60,066 bases of DNA, from contig NZ_BIMK01000043.1 in NCBI RefSeq assembly GCF_004001045.1, forward strand, positions 1-60,066, read 5' to 3'. The translations under genes and the position numbers were made by a program. Positions 40,059 through 49,530 of this stretch are shown here, piece by piece (the first letter of the stretch is position 1; each line of letters opens with the position of its first letter). This DNA is from Paenibacillus chibensis (lineage in GTDB: Bacteria; Bacillota; Bacilli; Paenibacillales; Paenibacillaceae). The notes under the pieces are model-generated. The model saw only the letters and a program-made list of their open reading frames with translations, did no database searches and was not told the origin of the DNA.

Positions 40059-40958
40059 ATGAAAAAAATAGGTTTTATCGGACTGGGAACCATGGGAGCG
40101 CCGATGGCCTCCATCCTCCTCAAGCAAGGCCATGAAGTGACCGTATACAACCGCACGGCTTCCAAATGCGAGCCGCTTGTCGCGGAAGGAGCCGCATCCG
40201 CCGCTACTCCGCGCGAAGCCGCAGCTGGCCGCGATGCGGTAATCACCATGGTCAGCAATGACGACTCCATCCGTGAAGTGTTTTACGGCGAAAACGGAAT
40301 TCTGCAATCGCTCGAAAGCGGCATGACCGTCATCGATTCCAGCACCATTTCCCCGGCACTCGTCAAAGAACTTGCGGCTTCCGTCCATGAGAAGGGCGGC
40401 CATTTCCTCGACGCTCCGGTCACCGGCAGCAAGCCGGCGGCGGAAGACGGAACCCTCGTGTTCATGGTCGGAGGCGAGGCTTCCGTTCTGGAAAACGCCG
40501 CCGAGCTTTTTGACGCTATGGGTAAAAAGGTGATTCATATGGGACCAAACGGCAGCGGCTCCGTCGCCAAGCTCGCACATAATACGATGGTCGGTATCAA
40601 CAATCTGGCTCTGGCTGAGGGCTTCGCTATTGCCACGAAATCCGGCATTCCCGCAGACAGCTTCCTCGAGCTGGTGCAGCTCGGTTCTGCAGGCAGCAAG
40701 GCCGCCGAGCTCAAAGGCCGCAAAATCATCGAAGCGGATTTCAGCAATCAGTTCTCGCTTGCCCTGATGCTGAAGGATCTGAAGCTAGCAGCTTCCATGA
40801 CCGACAGCGCCGGCATCCCGACGCCGCTGCTCAACCTGACCAAGAACCTCTTTCAAGCTGGCCAAACTCAAGGGTATGGCGAGGAAGATCTCTCGGCCGT
40901 CGTGAAGTGCTATGAAGCCTGGATCGGGCAAACAATCGGCGGTAAGCCGCTGCAATAG
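40059..40958 (+). CDS. 3-hydroxyisobutyrate dehydrogenase-family NAD(P) oxidoreductase
   Basis: The 299-aa enzyme starts with KKIGFIGLGTMGAPMA, the Rossmann loop and family signature. DAPVTGSKPAAEDGTL is the substrate loop, and GSGSVAKLAHNTM carries the catalytic Lys. It oxidises beta-hydroxyacids or reduces semialdehydes such as tartronate or succinate semialdehyde; the substrate is unknown. Start at 40059: AAAGGTGAT immediately upstream; the frame extends 13 codons further without a site. A terminator follows. Confidence 0.9.
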   Translation: MKKIGFIGLGTMGAPMASILLKQGHEVTVYNRTASKCEPLVAEGAASAATPREAAAGRDAVITMVSNDDSIREVFYGENGILQSLESGMTVIDSSTISPALVKELAASVHEKGGHFLDAPVTGSKPAAEDGTLVFMVGGEASVLENAAELFDAMGKKVIHMGPNGSGSVAKLAHNTMVGINNLALAEGFAIATKSGIPADSFLELVQLGSAGSKAAELKGRKIIEADFSNQFSLALMLKDLKLAASMTDSAGIPTPLLNLTKNLFQAGQTQGYGEEDLSAVVKCYEAWIGQTIGGKPLQ

Positions 40959-41032
40959 TGTGACGTTCATCCCTTCCATATATGCATGATCCGTTCAATC
41001 TCAAACGAGCTGCATGGATATCAAGAAGGAAG

Positions 41033-41070
41033 AAGGGTAAGATTGCCGGATCGGCAGTCTTACCCTTTTT
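41033..41070. terminator. terminator between convergent genes
   Basis: AAGGGTAAGA pairs with TCTTACCCTT; an inner GCC/GGC pair extends the stem. It serves the dehydrogenase gene and probably also ppnP from the other side. Confidence 0.88.
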
Positions 41071-41153
41071 GTATGGCTTCAGTTGCACGGAATAACCCGT
41101 GAAGCGACCGCCGAGCGAAGAAGGCTACGGCTTGACGCTTCACGGAACACGCG

Positions 41154-41471
41154 TCATTCCGCAGGATAGGAGCAGCAATAATCCGTAACGCTGAACACTT
41201 CCAGAGCAAATTTGGAACGGGCTGGCACATGGAAAGTGGCCGATCCGTTGATTTCCTGCCAGGTGTCTTCACCTGGGAGAAGCACTTTAAGCTGGCCGGA
41301 AAGAATCTCCATAATTTCCGGGCCGTCCGTACCGAATTCATAAGTGCCGGGAAGCATAATGCCAAGGGTGACCTTGCTTCCGTCTTCCTGGATGACGGTC
41401 CGGCTCGTTACCTGACCGTCATAATAAATATTGGCTGCTTTCACAATGGTTGCATTCTTCAATTGCGACAT
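41154..41471 (-). CDS. ppnP: pyrimidine/purine nucleoside phosphorylase PpnP
   Basis: The 105-aa single cupin domain has the family pattern NIYYDGQVTSRTVIQEDGSKVTLGI cut to NIYYDGQV and SRTV, then LPGTYEFGTDGPEIMEI and FHVPARSKFALEV. PpnP proteins (formerly DUF1255) split many nucleosides with phosphate into base and ribose 1-phosphate. It follows tkt by 54 nt on the same strand and may be cotranscribed, linking nucleoside breakdown to the pentose phosphate pathway. Confidence 0.9.
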   Translation of the reverse strand: MSQLKNATIVKAANIYYDGQVTSRTVIQEDGSKVTLGIMLPGTYEFGTDGPEIMEILSGQLKVLLPGEDTWQEINGSATFHVPARSKFALEVFSVTDYCCSYPAE

Positions 41472-41525
41472 GAATACTCACTGCTCCTCGTCTTCTGGAA
41501 CTTGATCTATGCAGGGGCGAACGCC

Positions 41526-43568
41526 TTACAGCAGCGCTTTGACGCGGCTGACAACGTTCTCCACCGTAAATCCGTATTCTTTGATCACGGTGTCGCCAGG
41601 AGCGGATGCACCGAAGGTCGTGATGCCGAGAATGTCGCCTTTGTCGCCGACATAACGTTCCCAGCCGAAGGTTTGAGCCATTTCCACCGCAAGGCGGGCT
41701 TTCACTTCAGGCAGGATGACGGAATCCTTGTAAGCCTGGTCTTGTTTCTCGAACAGATCCCAGCTTGGCATGCTGATCACGCGCACTTCGATGCCTTCTT
41801 GGGCGAGAGCTTCCTGCGCTTTGACAGCCAGCTGCACCTCGGAGCCCGTAGCGATAATTTGCGCGACCGGTTTGCCATTTTTCGCATCAGATACCACGTA
41901 TGCGCCACGCTTGATGCCTTCTTTAGCCCCGTCAACAGTTCCGGCCAGAATCGGCAGGTTTTGACGAGTAAGCACAAGGGCAACCGGGTTTTCTTTGTTT
42001 TCTACCGCATATGCCCATGCTGCGGAGGTCTCATTGCCGTCAGCCGGACGAATGACGGTCAAGCCCGGAATGATACGCAGGGAAGCAAGCTGCTCGATCG
42101 GCTCATGGGTTGGGCCGTCTTCGCCGACAGCAATACTGTCATGCGTCAGAACATAAGTTACCGGCAGCTTCATGATCGATGCCAGGCGAACCGCAGGGCG
42201 CAGGTAATCGGTAAATACGAAGAACGTACCGCCGTACACTTTTACGCCGCCATGGAGCATCATGCCGTTCATCGCTGCAGCCATGCCGAATTCACGGACG
42301 CCGAAGTAAATGTTGCGGCCGTCGCGGGTTTCCGGTGTAAAGTTGCCGATGCCTTTCAGATGCGTCATTGTGGAGCTTTCCAGGTCGGCAGATCCGCCTG
42401 TCAGCTGCGGCACGTTGTTCACGAGTCCGTTCAATGCGTTACCGGAAGCCACGCGCGTAGATACCGCTTTGTCTTCGGTCGAATATTTCGGAAGATCCTT
42501 ATCCCATCCTTCCGCAAGGTCGCCTGCAACGGCCTTGTTGAATTGAGCGGCAAGCTCAGGATAAGCTTTTTGATAAGCAGCGAACTGCTCGTTCCATGCT
42601 TTGTTTACTTGGATGCCATGCTCTTTCACTTTGGCGAAATGCTCGCGCACTTCTTCCGGTACATAGAAGTCTTCCTCGTAAACCCAGTTGTAGGCTTCCT
42701 TGGTCAGCTTGGCTTCGTCGGCACCCAGTGGAGATCCGTGCGTACCGCCATGGCCGCCTTTGCCCTGCTTGTTCGGGCTGCCGTAACCGATGATCGTTTT
42801 GACTTCGATCAGGGTTGGTTTTTCTGTTTCGCCCTGCGCTTCGGCAATCGCCTTTTCGATGGCAGGAAGATCGTTTCCGTCCTCGACGCGCAGCACTTGC
42901 CAGCCGTAAGCTTCAAAGCGTTTTTGCACATTTTCGGAGAAGGAGAGATTCAGTGCTCCATCCAGGGAAATGTCGTTGGAATCATAAAGAACGACCAATT
43001 TGCCGAGCTTCAGATGGCCTGCAAGGGAAGCGGCTTCCGAAGAAATGCCTTCCATCAGGTCGCCGTCGCCGCAAATGGCGTATGTGTAGTGGTCAACCAC
43101 TTTGAATTGGTCTTTGTTATAAGTTGCGCCCAGCTGCGCTTCGGCCATCGCCATACCCACAGCCATGGCAATTCCCTGACCCAGAGGTCCGGTTGTTGCG
43201 TCAACGCCGGCGGTATGTCCGAATTCAGGGTGACCCGGAGTCAAGCTTCCCCATTGACGGAATTGCTTCAGTTCCTCCATCGGAAGATCATAACCGCTCA
43301 GGTGCAGCAAGCTGTACAGCAGCATGGAGCCGTGACCAGCGGACAATACGAACCGGTCGCGGTTGATCCAAGTCGGATTTTCCGGATTGTGGTTCATCGT
43401 TTTGGCGAACAATTGGTAGCCCATCGGCGCGGAACCCATTGGCATCCCCGGATGTCCGGAATTTGCTTTTTCAATGGCATCGATCGCCAAAGTACGGATG
43501 GTCGTGATCGAAAGATTGTCGATGGTCGAGTTCTCTTTTTTGTCGATCGCTTGATTCTTGTCAGTCAT
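41526..43568 (-). CDS. tkt: transketolase
   Basis: The 680-aa enzyme moves two-carbon units between sugar phosphates. The N-terminus has ANSGHPGMPMGSAPMGY; the TPP/Mg site is GDGDLMEGISSEAASLAGH with the matching Asn in DSNDISLDG; the pyrimidine-binding domain has HDSIAVGEDGPTHEPIEQL. Full length. GAGGAGG lies 6 nt before the ATG. The promoter is in the 375-nt upstream gap. It stands alone or with ppnP. Confidence 0.97.
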   Translation of the reverse strand: MTDKNQAIDKKENSTIDNLSITTIRTLAIDAIEKANSGHPGMPMGSAPMGYQLFAKTMNHNPENPTWINRDRFVLSAGHGSMLLYSLLHLSGYDLPMEELKQFRQWGSLTPGHPEFGHTAGVDATTGPLGQGIAMAVGMAMAEAQLGATYNKDQFKVVDHYTYAICGDGDLMEGISSEAASLAGHLKLGKLVVLYDSNDISLDGALNLSFSENVQKRFEAYGWQVLRVEDGNDLPAIEKAIAEAQGETEKPTLIEVKTIIGYGSPNKQGKGGHGGTHGSPLGADEAKLTKEAYNWVYEEDFYVPEEVREHFAKVKEHGIQVNKAWNEQFAAYQKAYPELAAQFNKAVAGDLAEGWDKDLPKYSTEDKAVSTRVASGNALNGLVNNVPQLTGGSADLESSTMTHLKGIGNFTPETRDGRNIYFGVREFGMAAAMNGMMLHGGVKVYGGTFFVFTDYLRPAVRLASIMKLPVTYVLTHDSIAVGEDGPTHEPIEQLASLRIIPGLTVIRPADGNETSAAWAYAVENKENPVALVLTRQNLPILAGTVDGAKEGIKRGAYVVSDAKNGKPVAQIIATGSEVQLAVKAQEALAQEGIEVRVISMPSWDLFEKQDQAYKDSVILPEVKARLAVEMAQTFGWERYVGDKGDILGITTFGASAPGDTVIKEYGFTVENVVSRVKALL

Positions 43569-43945
43569 GTTTATCCTCCTCAGTCACTCTGGGAAATTTA
43601 AAAGCGGCAGGAATCCTGCTTCATAATCCTGGTTAAATCAACTACAATGATACCAAAAAGAAAGCGTCAAAAGCCTTCTCCCGCTTGCGGATTATGAAGA
43701 AGCTCTGCTTGAATGTTTCATTTTGACTTATTGTAACACTTGGCAGTCTTCTTTTCCATATCCTTTATCACCATTCCCTGCCGTGAGGGTCATTATGCGG
43801 CAGGATTTTACAGAATCCAAAAGCGGCTCAAATCTGAATGCACCGCGGGTTAAAGCGGTCACACTTTCCTTCCCCCGTGCTAATTTCTCTACATAATTTG
43901 TCACAATTTTTTCTGTCATCATTCCTTATTGTGAGAGGTGTTCTT
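43569..43945. other. intergenic region between divergent tkt and membrane protein genes
   Basis: AT-rich in parts and presumably holding both promoters. TTGACG on the minus strand near 43655 is a -35 candidate for tkt, but no matching -10 stands out. Short open frames here lack ribosome binding sites; nothing else is seen. Confidence 0.3.
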
Positions 43946-44428
43946 ATGAATAACCCTGGCAGGCAGATCGCCGCTTCCGCCGCTTTCTGGATGAAAGGAC
44001 TTTCCTGCGGCCTTACCGGAGGTATTGTTCTCGCCTTCTTTCTGAAGCTTGCCGAGCTTGGCTCCGGGCATAAAGTGTACCGGCTGCTGCTGAACGTGGA
44101 TTTTATAAGCTTGATGCCGCCTCGCCTGCCCGAGTGGTTCGAGCTAACGCTCCATCTGATCGTATCCCTCGCCATCGGGCTTGTCTACGCCGCCTGGATC
44201 ATGTTCCGCTCAAAGCCGGCTCCGCTTGCAAGCGCCCTCTGGATCGGCTTCTTGTCCTCGCTCCTGTACTTTCCTCTGGCTTCGTTGTCCGATCGGGTCC
44301 CGGCCCCTGGCGACATGAAATCTTTCGGCTGGTGGCTTGCCGGTCATCTCCTCTTCGGCATGGTGCTGTTTGGCTCCAACCGAATGTTGAACCCCCTGAT
44401 AGGAACAAACGGATCCCCTAAGGCATAA
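43946..44428 (+). CDS. small multi-pass membrane protein, unknown
   Basis: The 160-aa protein has four hydrophobic segments (about 14-32, 60-80, 90-110 and 128-145) and ends with a short polar tail. The start at 43946 has GAGGTG about 7 nt upstream. I do not recognise the family; YagU/YqhR-like small membrane proteins are similar in size, but I cannot align diagnostic residues. No operon partner. Confidence 0.72.
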   Translation: MNNPGRQIAASAAFWMKGLSCGLTGGIVLAFFLKLAELGSGHKVYRLLLNVDFISLMPPRLPEWFELTLHLIVSLAIGLVYAAWIMFRSKPAPLASALWIGFLSSLLYFPLASLSDRVPAPGDMKSFGWWLAGHLLFGMVLFGSNRMLNPLIGTNGSPKA

Positions 44429-44520
44429 TCCTTATTCATTACCCGCATCCGGGGGAAAACATGCAGCGCGAACAAAAAAATCATGGAAAACGGCTGGTGA
44501 ACATGCTGGAATCCACACAA

Positions 44521-44555
44521 AGAGACCCGCGACACGATGCTCGTTGCGGGTCTCT
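44521..44555. terminator. bidirectional terminator before the large operon's end
   Basis: AGAGACCCGC and GCGGGTCTCT form a perfect 10-bp stem with a 15-nt loop. T-rich flanks are modest on both sides. It would end the eight-gene minus-strand operon and the small membrane protein gene. Confidence 0.75.
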
Positions 44556-44607
44556 TGTTATGGTTATGGCATATAGGCGAAGCTCATGGCCTCAAAGTTA
44601 GTCCGGG

Positions 44608-47544
44608 CTAGCGCGAGTTGCGCTTTCGCGCGGCCAGCAGGCGGTCCATCGCTGCGGACCGCTGCTCCTCCTGCGGCGGCTTGTCCGATGCCGCCGCCTT
44701 AAGACCCGGCCCTGCCGCGGGCGGCCGGTCTGCGGGCGTTCCCTGCGGCTGCACGCTTGCCGCCGCAGGGCCTGAAGCCGGACGCTCTGCTCCGGCTTCC
44801 TGCGGGCTGCGCCCGCCGGCGCCAGCCGGGCCGCCCTCCGCGCGCGCCTGCGGCGCCGGGGCGGACGGCGGCTTGGCTGCGCCGCCGTAAAAGGCGGCCG
44901 CGCGTTCCTTGCGCGCGGCGAGCCTGCCGAGGCCGGCGTCCGGGGCCGAAGCCCCGCCGGCCGGCTGCGGCCGCCTCCGGATCGCGGCGGCCACGGATGC
45001 GCCGATCCGGTCCCATGGGAGGGCCAGGCGGCGCACCGCGATATCCGCGACCCAGAGCAGCAGGGCCAAGATAAGCAGCGCGTAGCCGAGATCATGAGGC
45101 TCGCGGCTTGGGCGCGGAGCAGCGGCGAACACCTGCTCCGGCTGATCCCAGGACAGGACGCGCCCGCCGGTCATCTCGGCCAGCCGCTCCAGCTCCTGCT
45201 GCGCGTCTCCGGTCTCGATCCGGTATTCCGGTGAATACGGGACAATCAGTCCGCTTGGCGGCGCCACACTCTGGCCTGATCCATCCTGCAGCGACATCAG
45301 AAAGGAGCCCGGCTCATCCACATGAATTTCCCCGCTGTAGCTGCCCGGCGATTCCTGTACCAGATCCACCGGAGTCGGCTTCAGTTGATCCCCGGTTACG
45401 ATAGCCTGCAGCTGTTCCGGTCCGTTTCCGCCGGGGGCGCTCACTTCAAACCGGACCTTGCTGCCCTCCACCTGCGTGTTCACTTGATACGAAGAAGACG
45501 CAAACTGCGGGAAGGTCCATTTCACCATCTGCGTCAGCACGTTGGAAAAGGCGGGCCACGATACCCAATCCTTGGACCATTTGCCCATCATGTCACTCGT
45601 CCAGGCGACGGTACGGCCAGAACCGTACTGCCAACGGGCCAGGAGCGGATCGGGCTCCGGACTCGACAGCACCGTCTGGGCAGCCGGCTTTGCCGTCGTC
45701 GCCACATAGCCGTAAATTTCCGGCGCCCCGTTCCCGAATAAGGCTTTCCAGTCTCCCGGATCCTGCAGAGCCGGTACGAACGGCTTGTCCACAATATATG
45801 ATTTCGAGATCATAGCCGCCTCGCGGCTGAATATCGCGGGAATCGTCGATTCGTCCTGGGCGAAGTAAAACCGCCCCTTGGCACCGTCCGCAAGGGTTTG
45901 CAGCAGGTTGACGTCCGCATCGCTGCCCACCGCCACGGTCGACATCGTGATGCTTTCATCCACCATCTTGGCCAGCAGGTCACCATAGCCCCCGTTTCCG
46001 GCCGACTGTCCGTCCGTCATCAGAATGATGTGCTTGCGCTGGGCTTGAACCTTGAGCATTTCCTCCACGGCCGAGGCTGCGGCAGGATAAATGTCTGTTC
46101 CGCCGTCGCTCTGGATCGACTGAATCTTTTGAATGACCTCCTGCTTTTTATCGTTCAGCTGCATCGGTGGCACGACCCACCAATTGCTGGAATCGAAAGC
46201 TAGCACGCCCACGGTATCCTTCGCCCGCAGCATTTCGACGGTGCGGACGGCCGCTTCCTTGGCCATCTCCATTTTATCGCCGGACATGCTGCCCGAGCGG
46301 TCGATGACAAGGATCAGACCGAGCGACGGAATTTGCCGCTTGCCCTCCAGGTCCATGGATACCGGCAAAGCACGCTCGATCGGCGTTTTGAAGTATCCGC
46401 CCATGCCATAGCTGTTTTCGCCGCCCACCATCATAAAGCCGATGCCGTAGCTTTTCACCGCCTGCTCAATCATTTCCATGCGCCGCTCGCCCACCTGGTC
46501 GCCGGACACGTTGTTGAAAATAATCGAATCATATTCCGCATATTTGGCCATCTCGCTTGGCAGCAGCGCCGGGCTCGGCATCACCTCAAACTGCACGAGA
46601 CCGGATGACAAGGCGGATGTAATATTCGCAGACGTCCCTTTTTTGCCTTCGACGATCAGAACCTTCGGCGGGCCGTCTACCCGCGTAAACGCATATCCGG
46701 CATTGTTCGCCGACTGCTGGTCACCGTTCATGAACACTTCCGCACGATATCGGTGAAGGCCCGGCGTTTTGGCGAGCGCTTTGACCGCATACCGGTTGTC
46801 GCCTGATGCGATGTCCACGCTCTCCCTGCCGATTTCGCGGCTGTCCTCATATAACCTGAGCTCTCCCTGGCCCTTAAATGTGCTTCGCACGAGAACTTCA
46901 ATCGAGAAGGACTCCGCTTGGTATAGCTTTTGCGGCACACTGACCTCCTCGACCGATACATCCTGCAGCTGCCGCGAAGGCGAAGGCAGAACATCGACGG
47001 GAATGCCCTGATTTTTCAGCATCCGTCCGGCAGCGAGCATGCTGCCGACGTTTTCTTTGCCGTCGCTGATCAGCACGATCCGCGAATCAGCGCGTCCGTC
47101 CAGCAGATTTCCCGCCAGCATCAGTCCAGATTCCAGATTGCTGAAATCCGGATTCTGCGCTGCATTCAGCGTCAGGCTGCGCGGCATCTGCTTCAGCAGC
47201 TTCTGTTCGTATGCGGACTGCAGGGAAGAGGAAACGATGCCGATAGCATCATCCTCCTTTTTGCCCCCTGCCGACTGCAGCATCCAAGCTTCCGCCTGGC
47301 CTTCCTGCGGCATGCTCGCGGACCTGTCCACCACGTATACGATTTTTTTCTGCTGCAGAACGGTATAGGACTGCATACCGGAAATGGCCAGCACAAGCAG
47401 CAGCAGAACGGCGGAGCGAAGGAGGACGGCTCCGGTTTTCCGTGCGCCGTTTAATCGGAAATCCGATTTGTAGGCGTACAGCATGACTCCCGCCAGAGGG
47501 ACCAGGAGCAGCAGCAGCCAGGGGTGGCTAAATTGAACGCCCAC
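44608..47544 (-). CDS. large membrane protein with two VWA domains and an amidotransferase-like domain
   Basis: The 978-aa protein has two N-terminal membrane helices (about 7-25 and 38-56), a VWA-like domain (VYVVDRSASMPQEG, about 68-175), a class I amidotransferase-like fold (VLIVEGKKG ... FMMVGGENSYGMGGYFKT, about 285-390), a second VWA domain with a complete MIDAS start DRSGSMSGDK (about 408-570), a beta-rich part, a third membrane helix near 825-845 and a Pro/Ala/Gly-rich tail of about 120 residues. The usual catalytic Cys of amidotransferases is not seen. The start is a GTG with GGGGGGTG upstream, inside the preceding gene (17-nt overlap). Last gene of the operon. Probably an extracellular adhesion or scaffold component. 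Confidence 0.85.
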   Translation of the reverse strand: MGVQFSHPWLLLLLVPLAGVMLYAYKSDFRLNGARKTGAVLLRSAVLLLLVLAISGMQSYTVLQQKKIVYVVDRSASMPQEGQAEAWMLQSAGGKKEDDAIGIVSSSLQSAYEQKLLKQMPRSLTLNAAQNPDFSNLESGLMLAGNLLDGRADSRIVLISDGKENVGSMLAAGRMLKNQGIPVDVLPSPSRQLQDVSVEEVSVPQKLYQAESFSIEVLVRSTFKGQGELRLYEDSREIGRESVDIASGDNRYAVKALAKTPGLHRYRAEVFMNGDQQSANNAGYAFTRVDGPPKVLIVEGKKGTSANITSALSSGLVQFEVMPSPALLPSEMAKYAEYDSIIFNNVSGDQVGERRMEMIEQAVKSYGIGFMMVGGENSYGMGGYFKTPIERALPVSMDLEGKRQIPSLGLILVIDRSGSMSGDKMEMAKEAAVRTVEMLRAKDTVGVLAFDSSNWWVVPPMQLNDKKQEVIQKIQSIQSDGGTDIYPAAASAVEEMLKVQAQRKHIILMTDGQSAGNGGYGDLLAKMVDESITMSTVAVGSDADVNLLQTLADGAKGRFYFAQDESTIPAIFSREAAMISKSYIVDKPFVPALQDPGDWKALFGNGAPEIYGYVATTAKPAAQTVLSSPEPDPLLARWQYGSGRTVAWTSDMMGKWSKDWVSWPAFSNVLTQMVKWTFPQFASSSYQVNTQVEGSKVRFEVSAPGGNGPEQLQAIVTGDQLKPTPVDLVQESPGSYSGEIHVDEPGSFLMSLQDGSGQSVAPPSGLIVPYSPEYRIETGDAQQELERLAEMTGGRVLSWDQPEQVFAAAPRPSREPHDLGYALLILALLLWVADIAVRRLALPWDRIGASVAAAIRRRPQPAGGASAPDAGLGRLAARKERAAAFYGGAAKPPSAPAPQARAEGGPAGAGGRSPQEAGAERPASGPAAASVQPQGTPADRPPAAGPGLKAAASDKPPQEEQRSAAMDRLLAARKRNSR

Positions 47545-49495
47545 GCTGATACACCCCCCATTCCGCTAAAATAACAAGCAGGACCAAAACCGCAAGCGGC
47601 GTTGTCAGCGGTACCTTGCTTCGGTTGCCTTCTCGGTCATCTGAAGCTGATGCCTGCGTCGCCGCCCCGGCGGCTTCCCCGGCGTTATCGCCTTTCCCGA
47701 TCTCCGCCAGCTTGCCGGAATCTTTGCTCCACTGCGATTCATACGGGTCCGCAGCCGATTCGGCAAGATATTCGAGCTTCTTGCCCGCAGCGTTCACCTG
47801 CTCAAATGCATACAAGCCCGGCACCGGAGGCACCTGCTGCAATACGCTGATCCCCTTCTCTCCGGCTTCCGCTTCGAGATCAGGTACCTTCCTCTCCTTA
47901 GCCATGCCGTCTTTGGCAACCCAACGGGCCGAAACCACATCGGCGGCAAGCGGAATTTCAATTCGCGTACCTGCCGTATAACGGCCCAGGCTCTTGCCGC
48001 CGCTTCCGGTCAACCAGGAAACGGCATCATGCACCGCAATCGGAAATTCCGAAGAGAGCGGAAAGTCCGTTTCCTGCAGATCAAACAAATAAGATAGCCG
48101 CGGCTCCCCGTTGGCGCTTCCTGCGATCACCGCAGGGTGATCTTCGATGCTCACGATCGGCGAAGCCCACTCGGGCAGCTTTCGGTCGATGACGCTGCCG
48201 ATATAGATGCCGTTGTAGCTCATGTACTGGTTGGCCGGATGGCTGGCCAGCTTTGGCTGCGCGCCGTTCACGGCAACCTTCTTGCCCTCTCCTCCAAGCG
48301 TCCACACCGGGGTGCTGTCAAGAAGCTTTTTCCATTCCCCCTGGGAAGCAAAGGACGGGACCGTTCCGTCGATCACCACCAGATCCGGCTTTTTCTCCGG
48401 CAGCGGCGCCGTGCTTAACGAATTCGCAGCCGCGCCTTCCGCCGTTTCGGGAATGCTCATTTTAACGACCTCGGCGCCCGTCAGCTGAAGTCCTTTTTCC
48501 AGAAATAAATTCCCGCGGGTCATGAGCAAAATCCGGGCGGTATCCGCCCGCCGCGAAAAAGCGTATGCCGAGTTGTCGGCCATGTAATCGTCTTTGCCGT
48601 CCAGCTCTGCCTTGTACACTCCGGCTTCCGGCAAGCCCTTGAACGTTAACGTTGCCGAAGCACCCGCCTTCATCTCGGCGGATGCCGTTTTGAGCAGCTT
48701 GCCGTCACCGTATATATTGACTTCCGCGGGCTTTCCCGCCTCGCTGTTGTTTTTTACAACCGCTACGGCGGTCATGCCGCTCGGCTCCTCTTTGACGCCA
48801 AACTGCTGCACGGAAAGGTTCATTCCCTTTGCCGATTCCAGCGATATTACCCGCACGGTGGCACGAAACGGGATGGACGAGGGATTGCCTCTCCACTGGC
48901 CGTCGGTAAACACGACCACTTCCGCGCCTTGATCGTCGCGGGTGAAGGCTGAAGCCAGCGACAGCGTCTCGTCATAGGCGGCTTTGCCAAAATAAGCTTC
49001 CAACGAATCGATGGCCTCATTAACGCGGCTGCGGTCTTTTTCCCGGGAAATGATCACATTTGGCTCCGCGTTCATGCTTAACACCGTGATTTCGCTGTTC
49101 TTCGCTTCCCGCTTCATATAATCTTTCATCTGCTGCTTGATCTGCTCCAGCCTGTCAGCGGAGGAACTGCCTGCTTCCGCTCCGTTCAGCGTACTCATGC
49201 TCCCCGAAGTGTCTGCCAAGAGCACGACATGCTCTTTCCCTCCGTCCGCCGCCCACCAGAAGGGCTTCATCAGCGCCAACACAAGCAGTGCAGCGGCCAG
49301 CAGCTGGAGCCACAGGAGGAGCCGGTTGCGCAGCTTTTGCCACGGACGGTTGGCCTCCAGGTTTTTCAGGACTCGCTGCCACAACAAATGGCTCGGCACC
49401 CGGGTGTCAATAAACTTCCGTTTCAGCAGATACATTGCCAGTATGGCCGGTAAGCTAAGACCGAACCACAACCCGAGCCATGAACCGATTCCCAC
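47528..49495 (-). CDS. BatA-type membrane protein with VWA domain
   Basis: The 655-aa protein begins with the aerotolerance BatA N-terminal double-helix domain (helices about 5-22 and 58-77, with RKFIDTRVPSHLLW between). A VWA domain follows (LLADTSGSMSTLNG MIDAS, about 88-210), then a long beta-rich extracellular part and a last helix at about 630-648. The GTG start at 49495 has AAAGGAGG 7 nt upstream. It lies between the DUF58 gene (35-nt gap) and the larger VWA gene (overlap). VWA proteins next to MoxR/DUF58 usually work as a metal-dependent complex in the membrane. Confidence 0.87.
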   Translation of the reverse strand: MGIGSWLGLWFGLSLPAILAMYLLKRKFIDTRVPSHLLWQRVLKNLEANRPWQKLRNRLLLWLQLLAAALLVLALMKPFWWAADGGKEHVVLLADTSGSMSTLNGAEAGSSSADRLEQIKQQMKDYMKREAKNSEITVLSMNAEPNVIISREKDRSRVNEAIDSLEAYFGKAAYDETLSLASAFTRDDQGAEVVVFTDGQWRGNPSSIPFRATVRVISLESAKGMNLSVQQFGVKEEPSGMTAVAVVKNNSEAGKPAEVNIYGDGKLLKTASAEMKAGASATLTFKGLPEAGVYKAELDGKDDYMADNSAYAFSRRADTARILLMTRGNLFLEKGLQLTGAEVVKMSIPETAEGAAANSLSTAPLPEKKPDLVVIDGTVPSFASQGEWKKLLDSTPVWTLGGEGKKVAVNGAQPKLASHPANQYMSYNGIYIGSVIDRKLPEWASPIVSIEDHPAVIAGSANGEPRLSYLFDLQETDFPLSSEFPIAVHDAVSWLTGSGGKSLGRYTAGTRIEIPLAADVVSARWVAKDGMAKERKVPDLEAEAGEKGISVLQQVPPVPGLYAFEQVNAAGKKLEYLAESAADPYESQWSKDSGKLAEIGKGDNAGEAAGAATQASASDDREGNRSKVPLTTPLAVLVLLVILAEWGVYQRGRSI

Positions 49496-49530
49496 TTGAT
49501 CCCCTCCTTTCCTTACGACGCCTGAGCAGG

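Noticed and set aside
41229..43601. Plus-strand open frame of 790 codons
   Set aside because: Exact antisense of transketolase and ppnP; composition is that of a shadow frame.
43728..43922. Short minus-strand ORF upstream of tkt
   Set aside because: No ribosome binding site, overlaps the promoter region of the divergent membrane protein gene, no coding character.
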